Assembly (NCBI GenBank): GCA_910574455.1 | Contig: CAJSYZ010000011.1 | Location: 186,001 to 250,000 of the forward strand | Length of the DNA stretch: 64,000 nt | Reading direction: 5' to 3' | Source of the DNA: Trichaptum fuscoviolaceum | Taxonomy: Eukaryota; Basidiomycota; Agaricomycetes; Hymenochaetales; Trichaptaceae | Shown here: positions 21,955 through 32,007 of the stretch, one piece after another | Numbering within the stretch: position 1 is the first letter of the stretch | Layout of the letters: every line of letters starts with the position of its first letter | The notes under the pieces: model-generated | What the model was told of the DNA's origin: nothing | The model's input: the letters and a program-made list of their open reading frames with translations, nothing else | Databases searched by the model: none | Made by a program: the position numbers and the translations under genes

Positions 21955-23232
21955 AAACCCTGACTCTTGAGAGCAGCAGCAACCGCTTTGGCGATCTCGT
22001 CAACGGTCGGAGTGCGAGCGGCATTCACGGTCGGAGTCTCGTCGCGGACTTCCTCGAGGGTCGCAGTCGGTGTCTTGGAAGCGGCGGCGGGCGCAGAGGC
22101 GGCGGGCGGAGCGGTGGACGACGAGGCGGCGGTCTGTGAAGCCACCTTTGATCGGCCATTCGATCTCTTGCTCCGCTGCGGACAGTCTCGAGCCAGATGT
22201 CCATGCTCACCGCACTGGAAGCAAAGTCCGCGGCGCATCATCTCTTCAGTGCTCAAGCGATCGATGTCCATCGCGTCGGGGTCTCGAGTCGGTCCGCGCG
22301 AAGCGGAGTGGTGTGTCTGCGAGCGGGAGCCCCAGTTCGGACTCCAGTTGTTCTGCTTGAAGCCAGTCCGACGCGCACGCAAGTCCTCATCGTATTCGCA
22401 AAGCAGTCGGACCCACTGGTCGAAGCTCTTGGTCTCCCGGATCTCCTTGCTCGCCAGATCGTAGCGGAACTGACTGCTGAGTCCGGTCTCGAACACCAAC
22501 ATCTTCCCTTCCATCCCCCAGTCCACCTCCGACTCCACCAGCAACGCACAAAACTTCGCCGCATACTCCGACACCGTGTCCTTGCCCTGGCGCAGTTTCA
22601 TAAGCTCCTGTCCGGCGTGGCGCTTGATGTTCGGACGTCCGAACGCGGACTGGAGGGACGCCAGGAAGAGTTCCAAATCGGTCATGAGAGCGGGGACTTC
22701 GGTGCCCTCGAGGGCGGCGGTTGTGTGCGGACGAGCCCATTGTTCAGCAGGCCCGCGGAGTAGCGAAGCAGCCCATAGACAGGCCATCGTCGGACTGCCT
22801 ACAAACTCCTGGGGGCGCATCCGGACATAAAGTCGGACCTTCTGCGACCACTCCTCAAAGCTGATACTCTCCGTCTCCTTATCTTTCGGAGTACGCCCAT
22901 AGAACGCGGGCGGGGCACCGACCTTCGGACCCTTGGGAGTGCGGGGTCGCGCCTTCCTGCGCATTTCGGACAAACAGGTTCATGAAGTCGTGGAGGCGCT
23001 GGTTTTCGGCGGTCACCTCCTGCAGGTGTGACTGGAGAGGTCGGGTGGCATCATTGATAGCCTGGAGGACGTCTGGGGGGAGGTCTCCGCCCTGCTGGGG
23101 CGGTGGTGCGGTCTGGGCGGGAGCAGCACCCGGAGTCGGAGTCGGAGCAGCGCCTGGCGCGGGCGCTGCTTGCGCGGGGTTGATCGGGTCGGTCATATCT
23201 TCGTCGGAGTCTTCTTGTCCGAATCTTCCCAT
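21951..23232 (-). CDS. Gypsy-2 Gag, with an apparent frameshift
   Basis: The likely start is the ATG at 23232 (MGRFGQEDSDEDMTDP), 63 bases after the LTR. An acidic and Pro/Ala-rich N-terminus leads to a short helix (LHDFMNLFVRNAQEG). The frame then changes near 22950 and continues as KGPKVGAPPAFYGRTP, the capsid-like FEEWSQKVRLYVRMRP and LLRGPAEQWARP, and the CCHC knuckle CFQCGEHGHLARDC. It ends GGT TTT TGA, where pol overlaps in the -1 frame. Either a one-base indel has disabled this gag or the second frame starts internally at MRRKARPRTP. I favour an indel. Confidence 0.78.
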
Positions 23233-23282
23233 TCAGAGGGATCAAAATCGGTCGGTGCAATCGCAGGGCGTCGAAAGAACAA

Positions 23283-23293
23283 ACTTTTGGCCT
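23283..23293 (-). promoter_or_regulatory. Gypsy-2 primer binding site, self-priming type
   Basis: Adjacent to the 5' LTR the minus strand reads AGGCCAAAAGT. This is the exact complement of ACTTTTGGCCT in the same LTR (plus positions 23467-23477). Relative to Gypsy-1 one base has changed in both partners (A to G in one, T to C in the other), keeping the pairing. Confidence 0.65.
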
Positions 23294-23295
23294 AA

Positions 23296-23871
23296 TGTTA
23301 CGACCTAGAGTGGTTCCTTCGCTTTCGAGACCCTGAATCGGACACAGACGACGATCGGACGCAATGAGCGGTGGTTCTCACTCTGAGAAGCACTTTACAA
23401 GTCAATAAAGCTATTCTACACATCAGAGCTAAAGATAAACACATCACCTGAGAAGCACTTTACAAGAGGCCAAAAGTGGAGTGCTTCGCAGGGGGATCCG
23501 CGGTTTTGATGAACAAAGGCAAAAACTATACAGTACCAAGCCACTGGACCCTGATCCGACTAGGTCCGACCTATACCGCTGACGTAAGTCGGAGTTCGGG
23601 GTCCCGCTCTAGTCGGGGTCCCGCATCGGTAGAGCGGAGGTTCGAGTCGGAGTGGCGGAAGAAAGAAAGAAAAGAGAATTGCTTGCAGGGCGCTTGTCCT
23701 AGCGGCCTGCAAACATACAGGCAAGTAATCTACGCAAAAAGGAAGAGAATCGGAGTCAAAGAAAGTCCGGTTTCGGACCGGACATGTCGGGGATCTGACT
23801 CGGAGTATGATCGTAAAAGTAAATAAAGGAAAAATAAAAGAAATAAAATAACCTGAGGCGGATTCCTGACA
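23296..23871 (-). repeat. Gypsy-2 5' LTR
   Basis: A 576-base copy of 17533-18108 in the same orientation; no difference was seen by eye. Confidence 0.93.
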
Positions 23872-24059
23872 GTACGCGTGCATGGTTGCCGGGACGGTGG
23901 TGCGGGATAAGTCACGTGAGCATGGGATCGTGCGATTCGGGAATGAGGTTTCGCGCGGGGAATCCAATGGCGGGATTCTCCCCGCGGGTTTGTCTGCTCA
24001 TGTCGGGATCCTTGGCGGGAAAGTGCGGGAAATGAGAAAAGGAGCCCGGGATCTCAACA
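23872..24059 (-). repeat. Gypsy-1a 5' LTR, remainder
   Basis: After the GTACG duplication the Gypsy-1 LTR resumes at CGCGTGCATGGTTGCC and ends ...GATCTCAACA at 24059, followed by the GTGAT duplication and ags1 sequence. Confidence 0.92.
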
Positions 24060-24793
24060 GTGATGTTGTCGAGGACATGCGTCTCAACCTCGATAAGGTA
24101 CGGGTCGCCGAAGATAATGACTTCGATAGGTTCTGCAGGTTCGCCAGCAGGGTACTCAATGTCTTTAACCTTTGGTACAACCTAAATCAGGTCGATATCC
24201 GACATTGCCTTGCCCATCAAATCACACCAAGACCACCGATCTTGACCTTCAACTTCCAATATGATCTCGTACTCCAAAGTCGCAATGAGCATGGTCCTCC
24301 ACTTATTCTTGTCTTCCGGCCAGCCAATGATGTCGCCTGTATGCGCGTGTCCATGGCTCGAGTGTTTCTCCGACATCGGCGCCACATGCAGGTCTTGCGC
24401 AGACTTCGAGCCCAGCGAGCCAATGACGGGGAAATTGTGCGAATGATCCGGCTTCTTTTCCGTGAGACCCCACTGGTTGTACTTGATCCCGTAGAAGCTC
24501 CACATGAAGATCGCCACTGCCAATGTACCAGTGACAACCGGGATCGACAGGAGCAGCGCGTACATGATAGCGCCCACAGTGCTCTCCCCACGCGGCTCGA
24601 GGCTCCACCGCATCGTCGCGTCATCTACGACCAGCGTACAACGCGAGATGCGGGTGCGGCGGAGCACTGACGTTCAAGTAGTTGGGCGCAGCCAAGTTGG
24701 GCGGGAGGCGGTCATGACGCCGTTGCCGTCCGTGTCACCGTAGAAGTAGTCATCGAAGCCAAAAACGTTGAGCTGTAGGTACGTCGGCCATGT
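24060..24793 (-). pseudogene. ags1: Alpha-1,3-glucan synthase relic, membrane segment and glycosyltransferase start
   Basis: Middle piece of the ags1 relic. On the minus strand, just after the TIR-element junction, one frame gives PTYLQLNVFGFDDYFYGDTD and LPPNLAAPNYLNVSAP, typical of the extracellular side of Ags1. Then come a hydrophobic membrane segment (SIPVVTGTLAVAIFMW) followed by FYGIKYNQWG, the linker, LIATLEYEI, and in a neighbouring frame KVKIGGLGV, the conserved start of the GT5 glycogen-synthase-like domain. Next is DLMGKAMSDIDLIWVVPKV. At least two frame changes are present (near 24270 and 24660). The piece ends at the Gypsy-1a duplication; the next residues (ITYIVLDLPVF) resume at 8484. 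Confidence 0.9.
24786..24793. repeat. 8-bp target duplication of the TIR element (left)
   Basis: GGCCATGT here and at 44414-44421. Keeping one copy and removing the sequence between them restores the ags1 reading frame across the junction (EIMSTWP followed by TYLQLN), which is strong evidence for the duplication boundaries. Confidence 0.88.
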
Positions 24794-24799
24794 GAGCCG

Positions 24800-24867
24800 T
24801 ACCAACTAATAATCTTATAGAATTGCGGTAATTATCGCAACCCGTTCGTATAGTTATCGCGATAACG
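24800..24867 (+). repeat. Left terminal inverted repeat of the TIR element
   Basis: Pairs with 44342-44409 with only a few mismatches. Internal palindromes such as GTTATCGCGATAAC (24853-24866) lie at its inner edge. From here to about 25120 the sequence is non-coding, with GC-rich inverted words (GGGACCAGGCC against GGCCTGGCCCC) that could fold. Confidence 0.8.
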
Positions 24868-25418
24868 GAAACATGGCTTTTTTGCGCTGCGCGGCAGCTT
24901 AATGCCGGGGTGCCGCCTCACGGCACCTCACGGCACCCATCCCGCGTCAGGGACCAGGCCAAATTCGGTAACATGGCTTGGTTCTGATTACTGGCGCATT
25001 TGCATTACAATAAATTTGCTACCGAGGCCTGGCCCCTCGTAATTTGATATAAAATAGCTTTAAGCTATTACAAAAGGTAAATCTTTTTTATTTCTCATAT
25101 GACGTAGCAGCTGACTTTAGATTAATATTGCGACACTACGCAAGCGCCGGCGCTTACGACGAGGCACGCACGCGCGGCCTGCTCGCCTTTCTCCTTCTCT
25201 CCCACTTTCACGACAAATCGTCGTTTCTCCTACTTTTCTCTTCTTTTTTTCGCCTCAAGTCTCATGCTGGAAGGATGAAAACGCAATCTCGCTTGCGTGG
25301 GTTCAGCAGGAAAGCCGCAAATGTGGCAGGTGTGTAATACTGAAAATTTTCTTTAAATGTTACTAAACTTTTTACACATCACATAGGTGCGACGTGAACC
25401 TTCACCCTCATCTTCATT

Positions 25419-25985
25419 GTGAGTGCGCAACGATACCACAGGGCTCACTCCCTTCCCGTCGCTCCTCCACTCTCCCAAATCCGAGGACGAATACCGCAAC
25501 AATTGCAGCGCCGACAGCAAGAGTCACCGTCTCCGCTCCCAACAGCGGCTATGTTGCACATTGTTGCAAGAGATTTCTTCCCTGCGCTGGTCCACCTTGA
25601 TACAACCAACAACTACCTTGATGCCTCGCAGTCAGGGGCGGCAAATCGTATGAATGTGCTTGTCAGGCACTTGCAAGCGATTGCAACACCAGCTATTGTA
25701 AGATACCAGACACAGCAAACACCCTCACTGACTCCATAGGCTGCAGGTCCTTCAGATAAGCCTTCGTACTCCACAGCACACACCACTGCTGGTCCTAGCG
25801 GTGAAAGGTTCCGGAAGCGCGCACGGTATGGCTCGAACATCAGTTTCAAGCCAGGTATACGTCAGAATCAGTCGACAACGCAAGCTTCACGCAAATACTA
25901 CGTGACGAGAACGAGCGGCGGTGCAAGAACTACGGCTGGGTACAGGATGTACAGAGGCACGTTGAGGCACAGCGAGACAGGATGA
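25419..25985 (+). CDS. Unidentified small spliced gene of the TIR element
   Basis: Two exons, roughly 25419-25697 and 25740-25985, separated by a 42-base GT-AG intron, read as one frame: LHIVARDFFPALVHLDTTNN, then SGAANRMNVLVRHLQAIATP, and after splicing GPSDKPSYSTAHTTAGPSGE and a basic C-terminus (RYGSNISFKPGIRQNQ, RTSGGARTTAGYRMYRG). The first exon has no clear ATG. An upstream exon with a 5' splice site near 25330 may supply it. I do not recognise the family. Ser/Gln/Thr-rich and basic composition would suit a nucleic-acid-binding or disordered protein, but that is only inference. Confidence 0.35.
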
Positions 25986-26059
25986 TTCAGGCGAGGATGA
26001 TTCTTCGCGTCTGTGTGCGACCACGAAGATCGTGTACAGACGCGAAGGCTCATCCTAGT

Positions 26060-27360
26060 ATGATTTTTCTCTTTTTTTTTTGTATTAGGATTATGTATTT
26101 TATTACTTAGATACAATCACGAATATATATACATTTGAAACATAAAAGAATTGTCTGCAAGGAGTGAATCAAACAATTTGAAGACGTTGTCGAAGGTGGC
26201 CTTCGACACGTCTACCTCCTCAAAGTGTGTCCGGCGATTCCCGGAGCATTCATCCGAGGCATCGCCGGACACACTTTTCATTCAAAATTAAAACAATCAT
26301 TTGAGTATGTTTCAGGCACATTAATCTACGCAGTATAAATAGTCTCATAGTAAATTATCATATTTAATTTGATAGCATTCATGTACTTTGTTGTTGAACA
26401 AGTAGCATAACAGTGCTAAAAGTGCTATTCTAACAGTATTTATTCATTTGTATTTTTTTGAGTGTCTCTGAGACTTTCATTTTCTTTCAAATGGTGTAAC
26501 TAAGCAATACAAAGCAATATAAAAAAGAACTACGGTGATAGGTGCTGTGGAAGTGGCTGAACTGGAAAGTGGTGCTTCAACTACATGACTTCGAGAGAAA
26601 GTTGTACAAATGTGTTCGACTCTCGGATACATTTGTGTACTTCACAAGTGTTTTTCTTATAACTTCTCTTCTAACGCCTGATTATGCTTCATTAGCATGT
26701 CCAGTATAGCTATGTATCATAACTATAATTTTTAATCGTCAGTAACATAGTGTAATTAGCTGCGAATGTTGAAATTTGACCCAAAAATGCACAAAATGGC
26801 CACTTTTAGGTGTTGTTTCCTTTTTATAGCCTCTCAAAAAGCGCCGTTGGATCTCAAACTTTTATAAGAGCTTTGTAAATGTACATATAACACGACTGTA
26901 AATTACTATAGAGATCCAATGAAGTTAAAATATAACAGAAATGAAAGAATCTGAACAAATATGCATGAATCATGCATTTCTATTGTAGTCTTTAATTTGC
27001 ACCCTTTGTAGCACACCCTTTAACGTCCATTTTTTTTGTGTACATATATTAGTATATGTTCAAGCTATCCAAGCATTGTGCCTGAGATGAACTAGTCGTC
27101 ATAAAATATAAAGTGTATGTTATCGATATGTTTGAAGCTGTGAAAAGTTCTGAGACATACCATATATAGCAATTTCACGCGATTCTCAGGGTCGTGGCGC
27201 GCTATCTGCACGCACGACCGTCGTCGTCGTCTTTCTTACTTCTGCTCTGTCCTTCAAGCTCTCGCTATGGACGACGGGCAAGAAGGCGTTTGCTTCGCGC
27301 AAACGCCGTCTTGCTTCGCTTCCGCAGCCTCTTCGCCTTTCGGGCGTGAGCTGTAGCCTC
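26060..27360. other. AT-rich non-coding stretch
   Basis: No convincing coding frame is present. A long hairpin-like pair lies at about 26225-26275 (GTGTCCGGCGAT against ATCGCCGGACAC). Another inverted pair flanks about 25997-26050 (CGCGTCTGTG...ACCACGAAGATCG...ACAGACGCG). The function is unknown; it may be transposon-end or captured sequence. Confidence 0.45.
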
Positions 27361-27585
27361 GCAAGCGCAACTTTCGAGACCTCGAGTCTTACTCCTAGTC
27401 TCCTACAACCTCTGTACCTGTCTGAACGACGAGAAGCTCAAGGACAAGCGAGCGCAAGCGCAGCTTTCAAGACCTCGAGTCCTACTCCTAACACCTTCGT
27501 ACCTCCTTGATCGACGAGAAGCTCAAGGACAAGCGAGCGCAAGCACAGCTTTCCAGACCTCGAGTCATACTCCTACGACCTCCGC
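27361..27585 (+). pseudogene. Hsp70 C-terminal fragment, partly triplicated
   Basis: Three tandem near-copies of about 85-93 bases start at GACCTCGAGTC (27378, 27471, 27556). Each encodes, with small indels, the Hsp70 signature around LESYSY followed by LNDEKLKDK or LIDEKLKDK, which lies in the substrate-binding lid of cytosolic Hsp70 chaperones. The third copy ends at LESYSYDLR, where the KDZ element begins. The next residues of the same protein (LRNSLNDQKL) resume at 43375. Frame breaks mean that it is not expressed as a chaperone. It is probably host sequence picked up by the outer TIR element. Confidence 0.68.
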
Positions 27586-27616
27586 CAGCAATATCAGCTG
27601 GAAAAATTAATTTTTT

Positions 27617-28000
27617 GTGTCTATAGACAGAGACAGAATATTCAAAAGAGCTGTTTATAGACAAGGTGATTTAACTGAATTCAAAATAGACATGAACTGT
27701 GAAGGCTATAAGCAAGGTCAAGATTTTTTTTGTGATTGTCATTATACAAGTATTTATGTGATTCACTTTAAGCATCAGTTGAAAAAGAGATTAGAGTGTG
27801 ATTCAAAATAAGCAACAGAGATGTTGATTGTTCTCAATTTAAGATAAACAGTACAATGATGATTGACTTTGATTTAAATTAAGCAGAGCAAGCTTGATTA
27901 TCGTTGATTATCAATAGACAGAAAGACAATTGATATCTGTTGATTCAGAACTAACATGGCTCAATTTCTTGTGACTTGACTTAGACAGAATGACACGGAG
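27617..28000. repeat. Left subterminal TAGACA motif cluster
   Basis: Repeated words of the form T-[T/A]-x-A-TAGACA: TGTCTATAGACAG (27618-27630), TTATAGACAAG (about 27654), AAAATAGACATG (27683-27694), CAATAGACAG (about 27913) and TTAGACAG (about 27980), often next to TTGATT. Matching motifs in the inverted orientation occur at the right end. They are candidate transposase-binding sites by analogy with other TIR transposons. Confidence 0.6.
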
Positions 28001-28167
28001 ACGATAGTCTTTAATCACACACAAGCATAGGCTTTGATCACATGATTATTAGTAATGATAGTATGGCCTACGGAGCCTATTACATGAATGTCGTAAAAGA
28101 AGCTCGAGAGTGTTGTAAACTAGGTGAAAGAGATATTATAGTACATTCTAATATAGAGAAGAAGAGA

Positions 28168-30022
28168 CTACGTCTTCTTGGCTCTGCGAGCCCGAGTCTT
28201 CACTGGCGACGCATCTTTTTTAGTCTTGTCTGCCACGCGCGTCGACTTCCTCACTTCCTTCGTGATCGTATCACGACCGCGCTTCTTGGGTGGCCCAGGT
28301 TCGACATCGGTTAGAGACTTGCGCTTTCGTCTGAAGAATAGAAGTTAGAATAAGTTAGTCATGGAGAGGAAGTCCGCTTACCCTCGACCGGAGTTCTTGC
28401 CTGCACCCGTAATTTCAGGTGCAGTCGTATCAGTAGTCTGGGCCACCAACGGAGACTCAGCTATGATAGCTTCCTGCGAAGGAGGCACATGCGATGTTTC
28501 CAACTGCTGGCTAGTAGGCGATACTCGTTTCGAGGGATCAGCGGCCGCTTGTGAATCCTTCTGTGCCCGCTCAACACCAGAGCTTCCTTGCGCAGGAGGA
28601 AGAGGCGATGCCTTCGAATGTCCATGGATAGGAGATGCATTGTCCGACGGATCAGCGATCGGTTGTAAGTCGGAGGGTGGAGGTACTGGGGCTCTTGTGA
28701 TTGTGTCCGCAACCTGAGGGTGCGCAACGCTGGAAAGAGGAGCTGGCGTTTGTGTAGGACATTCCTGTTATAGCGAGTATTAGAAAATGATAGACACATA
28801 TAACAAAGAACACTCACCTTTGAACCGTCAATACTTTCATCCACCTTATCAGATGCACGGTCTTCACCAGAGGAAGTCTTTCGACCACCCTCCACAAGAA
28901 GGCCATGAGCATTTGCCAATGCTACTTCCTCGTCCCAATCAATGAAACGCCTTCCTCCTACATGTCGTGAGACGATGATAGTAGTATGATTGACCGGAAA
29001 CGCACCTTGCAATGTCTCATCAGCGTATGAGGCAAAGAACGAGCCTGCCAGCATGTGCGCGCGACCCCCTTGGAATTTATCAAAAGTAACTCCGTCATGG
29101 TGCTCTGCGCCCGCTGCAACACTATAGGCAAATAGTCAGTTTATCACAAAGAAAAACCTCAGAAATTACTTACGACGTTGCCCTCACCGTCCCTCCCGCA
29201 TCCTTGTAAGCCATATAGACCTGGAAAACACAATCACCGCACTGCTGCAATTTGTGTCCATTTAATTTGTTGAGGGCCTTGCTAATGACGGCGGTGAGGC
29301 TTTCTTGGTTCCTAATAAATCGTCAGAATAGCCATTGACTCGCAAAGATGCTAACTCACTTGAACGTGCGTTCGAGATCTGTCATAGGCTTGTTCTTCAA
29401 TGCCTCAGCTTTCTCCGCCCATGACTCTTGTTCGTCCTTGGGAAGGAGACGGAACATATCCTTCTTCACGGTCTGCAATAATCCGACAAGAAGCTTTGAC
29501 GTCTTTTTCTGCTCTTCTGTCATTGTCGCCAGCTTCTCCGCTTCCTTCTCTCTTGCGGCCGCTAAAACCACCTCTTTGCCACTCAGACGATACCATAGGT
29601 CAGCAGCATTCGCCGATCGGTCAGAACGGAAATTGATCAAAGAATCACGCTTGTTAGAGAAAGTGGAAAGGTAGTTTCTCAACTTGGTAAGAAAACGCTA
29701 TAGTGATATATTAGTTAGTTTTTTTGCAATAAATACTATAAGGAAGACTTACCTGCTTCGCCTCCCCTGCATTCTTTAAGTCCGGCCACGTCCTGAGTAG
29801 CTCATTTGTTTTGCTCTTTCGCCATCCTTCTTTATCCTCATCGTCTACACCGCCGTACTCCACCGCGGCTTTATCGATCCACTCCTGCTGCTCTATTGTC
29901 CAATCCCAATCGAACCCTCTATTCTTCTTCTTCGTCTCCTCACCGACGCCCGGCGCGGAAGCTTGAGGTATCGATTCCGAGTCTGCGCCGGAAGACGAAG
30001 CGTTAGTCGTGTGTTTAGTCAT
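28168..30022 (-). CDS. KDZ cargo gene B: unidentified nuclear-type protein
   Basis: Six exons with 50-60 base GT-AG introns read as one frame. The ATG at 30022 opens a Ser-rich N-terminus (MTKHTTNASSSGADSES), then FDWDWTIEQQEWIDKAAVEY and RKSKTNELLRTWPDLKNAGE, a pattern common in unannotated Agaricomycete proteins. The middle is helical and charged (EKLATMTEEQKKTSKLLVGL). A region with GDCVFQVYMAYKDAGGTVRA and GGRRFIDWDEEVALANAHGL follows. Then a Ser/Pro-rich linker leads to a very basic tail (GPPKKRGRD, KKDASPVKTRARRAKKT) that looks like a nuclear localisation and DNA-contact region. The intact splicing suggests an active gene; its role in transposition is unknown. Confidence 0.68.
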
Positions 30023-30826
30023 AGTAGAGAGATAGGGATGGATACTGACATTCGAGGGGGGGAGGGGGGGGTTATGTACTATACAAGTAGGCCACGGCCA
30101 CAGAGTGTCACAAAGCCCTCTAGCGCGACGTCCAAGTCCACAAGAGCATTCGGCCTTTGACAATAAGCAGTAATTCAAATTAAAGTTATTGTGACTGTAC
30201 TTACCTTCGTGATAAATTATGGGCATAGAAACGAAGGCCAAAGAGAGTGAGTGAAGGCGCATATGCGCAGAGCAGTAACCAGCGCGGTCCAAGGACGCAA
30301 CGAGCTCTGGCCAAAGATGCGTCGAGAGAATACTGTAAGCGCTGACGTAGGCGCTTTGCGTGAGAAGGGAGTGAGATTCTGTATTATCAATGGCAAGCGC
30401 CGAGTTACCGGGTCATCGCCCGCTCGAGACCGTTAAATTTAGTTATGGACCCTACCGTGTACTCCTATGACATCATATTAGAATCTTTGGGTATTGCGAA
30501 GTACGAAATTACTACTCACTGCGAAGGCCCTTAAATTCCAAAAAAATAGCCAGCCTCACGATTGTGAGCTGTACTATTATTACCACATTTATGATAATTA
30601 ACTATGATAGAGATTAATGTGAAAAGTTAACGTCCTTCAATGGATTGTGCTCAGAATGTGTCCGAACTCGCTGCACATCAGACTTCTCAATGAACGCGTG
30701 AAGAAGAAGTTGATAGCTACCTAGATGTAGCAATTGTCCGTGGCGAAGGCCACCAGCACTTGCTCACGTCGCTCGCAACGTCGAACACGCCATCTCGCCC
30801 CATCGTGTCACATCGCACCAGTAAAC

Positions 30827-31536
30827 ATGTCTTTGGATTCACTGTCGCTCCTCCGAAGGCCCACTTCTGATGATTCGGACGAATACCTGGGGCTTCCCGT
30901 CGTATACGACAGGATGAGGGCCATGCGTCTTCGAGCTACGCGCCTTCGGGCAATCACTTCGGGTTTCTCTTTGGCTTTGACGGCAGAGTTCCCGGGGAGA
31001 AAATGCGATGACGACGTACATTCTTTGATTATGTGAGTTATCTTCCTTTCTTTTAACGTAAAAAAACGGGTTCGAACCTTTCAATCATGTGCCAACGTGT
31101 TACTCAAGCGCAGAGGCGCTCGCGCAGAACCACATCCACTTCTCATTCCCCGCATATCTTCCTGTTGTCATATGTTATGATCTCAATGCTCACCATTGCC
31201 TTACAGTACCATGATGCGGATAACCGCAAATATGGAACGGGTGCTCGCTCGCCCCGAGTCTCGTGCTCATGGAGATGTCGAAGCGTTGAAGCGGGAGGTG
31301 GAACGTAATGAGGCGGATTATAACTATGCTGTGCAGATGCATAAGGTGAGTGAGCATCGACTTAACGTATTATTTTAATTTGAACTCGCCTTCAGATTAT
31401 TGCAAACGCACGTAGAAATCCGCCTCGTACCATGTTCCTTGCTCCGTATCACGTGAGACACGTCCCAGTCAAGCTTTGTCTCGTCGTCATCGTTATGGCC
31501 ATGGGCATAGTCCTGTACAATGTTCTTGTGTTCTAA
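30827..31536 (+). CDS. KDZ cargo gene C: small tail-anchored protein
   Basis: The ATG at 30827 starts MSLDSLSLLRRPTSDDSDEY, followed by an Arg-rich helix (RMRAMRLRATRLRAITS). At least two introns follow. Later exons give ERVLARPESRAHGDVEALKR, EVERNEADYNYAVQMHK and, across a GT-AG intron ending at about 31395, IIANARRNPPRTMFLAPYHV and the final hydrophobic stretch LCLVVIVMAMGIVLYNVLVF just before the stop. A lone C-terminal membrane helix after a helical region is the layout of a tail-anchored membrane protein. The middle exon junctions (about 31037-31205) are uncertain. The family is not recognised. Confidence 0.5.
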
Positions 31537-32007
31537 GATCGCTATGTAATCAAGTCTTGTATTCATATGTCTCACGTATCTCACACATCAAGCTCAATGT
31601 AGCCTTTGCAATAAAAATGTCATGTTCTTGTGCTCTAAGATCGCTTTCGAATCAATTTTACTTCTAGTCTCTATGTCAATCACGTTGGCCACTTTTGAAG
31701 CCTGTCTTACATCACTCCCATCGTCAAATGTCTGTGTTAAAGTACGTCCTCGCTCATCGAAAACTGACGCATCCTTTTAAACGCACTGTTTATCCTGCAT
31801 ATTCTGTAGTCAGTGCCATGCTAATGTCGTTCACATAATGACAAAGGCTTACCACTGACATTCAAGCGATCTGAGGACATTCTACGACAAATTTAGTCAC
31901 TTTCAAGTCTACATTTCAATAACAGAATCCACGCATGAATCCACGACAGCAAGGCTTTCAATTACAGCGAGCTAACACATATCTAGTTACATTTGTTTAT
32001 CTCTATA
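31537..32007. other. Convergent intergenic region
   Basis: Lies between the 3' ends of cargo gene C and the KDZ transposase. It is AT-rich and I see no gene; it probably holds both polyadenylation regions. A short repeated phrase (TCATGTTCTTGTGCTCTAAGATCGCT-like, about 31520 and 31620) occurs twice. Confidence 0.5.

Larger units (their letters stand above)
17533..23871 (-). mobile_element. Gypsy-2 chromovirus, full length
   Basis: A 6339-base LTR retrotransposon on the minus strand, flanked by GTACG (17528-17532 and 23872-23876) within the 5' LTR of Gypsy-1a. Its two 576-base LTRs appear identical, so insertion is very recent. It contains one gag region and one uninterrupted 1267-codon pol ending in a chromodomain. 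It belongs to the same chromovirus group as Gypsy-1 but to a clearly different family, since protein and LTR sequences have diverged. Confidence 0.94.
8485..24059 (-). mobile_element. Gypsy-1a chromovirus, nested and interrupted
   Basis: An LTR retrotransposon of the Gypsy/chromovirus type transcribed on the minus strand, flanked by GTGAT duplications (8480-8484 and 24060-24064) inside ags1. Its own sequence totals about 6.7 kb once the two insertions (10654-13171 and 17533-23871) are discounted. Order on the minus strand: 5' LTR (split), priming site, gag, protease, reverse transcriptase, RNase H, integrase, chromodomain, polypurine tract, 3' LTR. The two LTRs differ at only a few positions, so insertion is fairly recent, but pol has frameshifts. 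Gypsy-1b at 47391-59921 is the sister copy. Confidence 0.92.
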
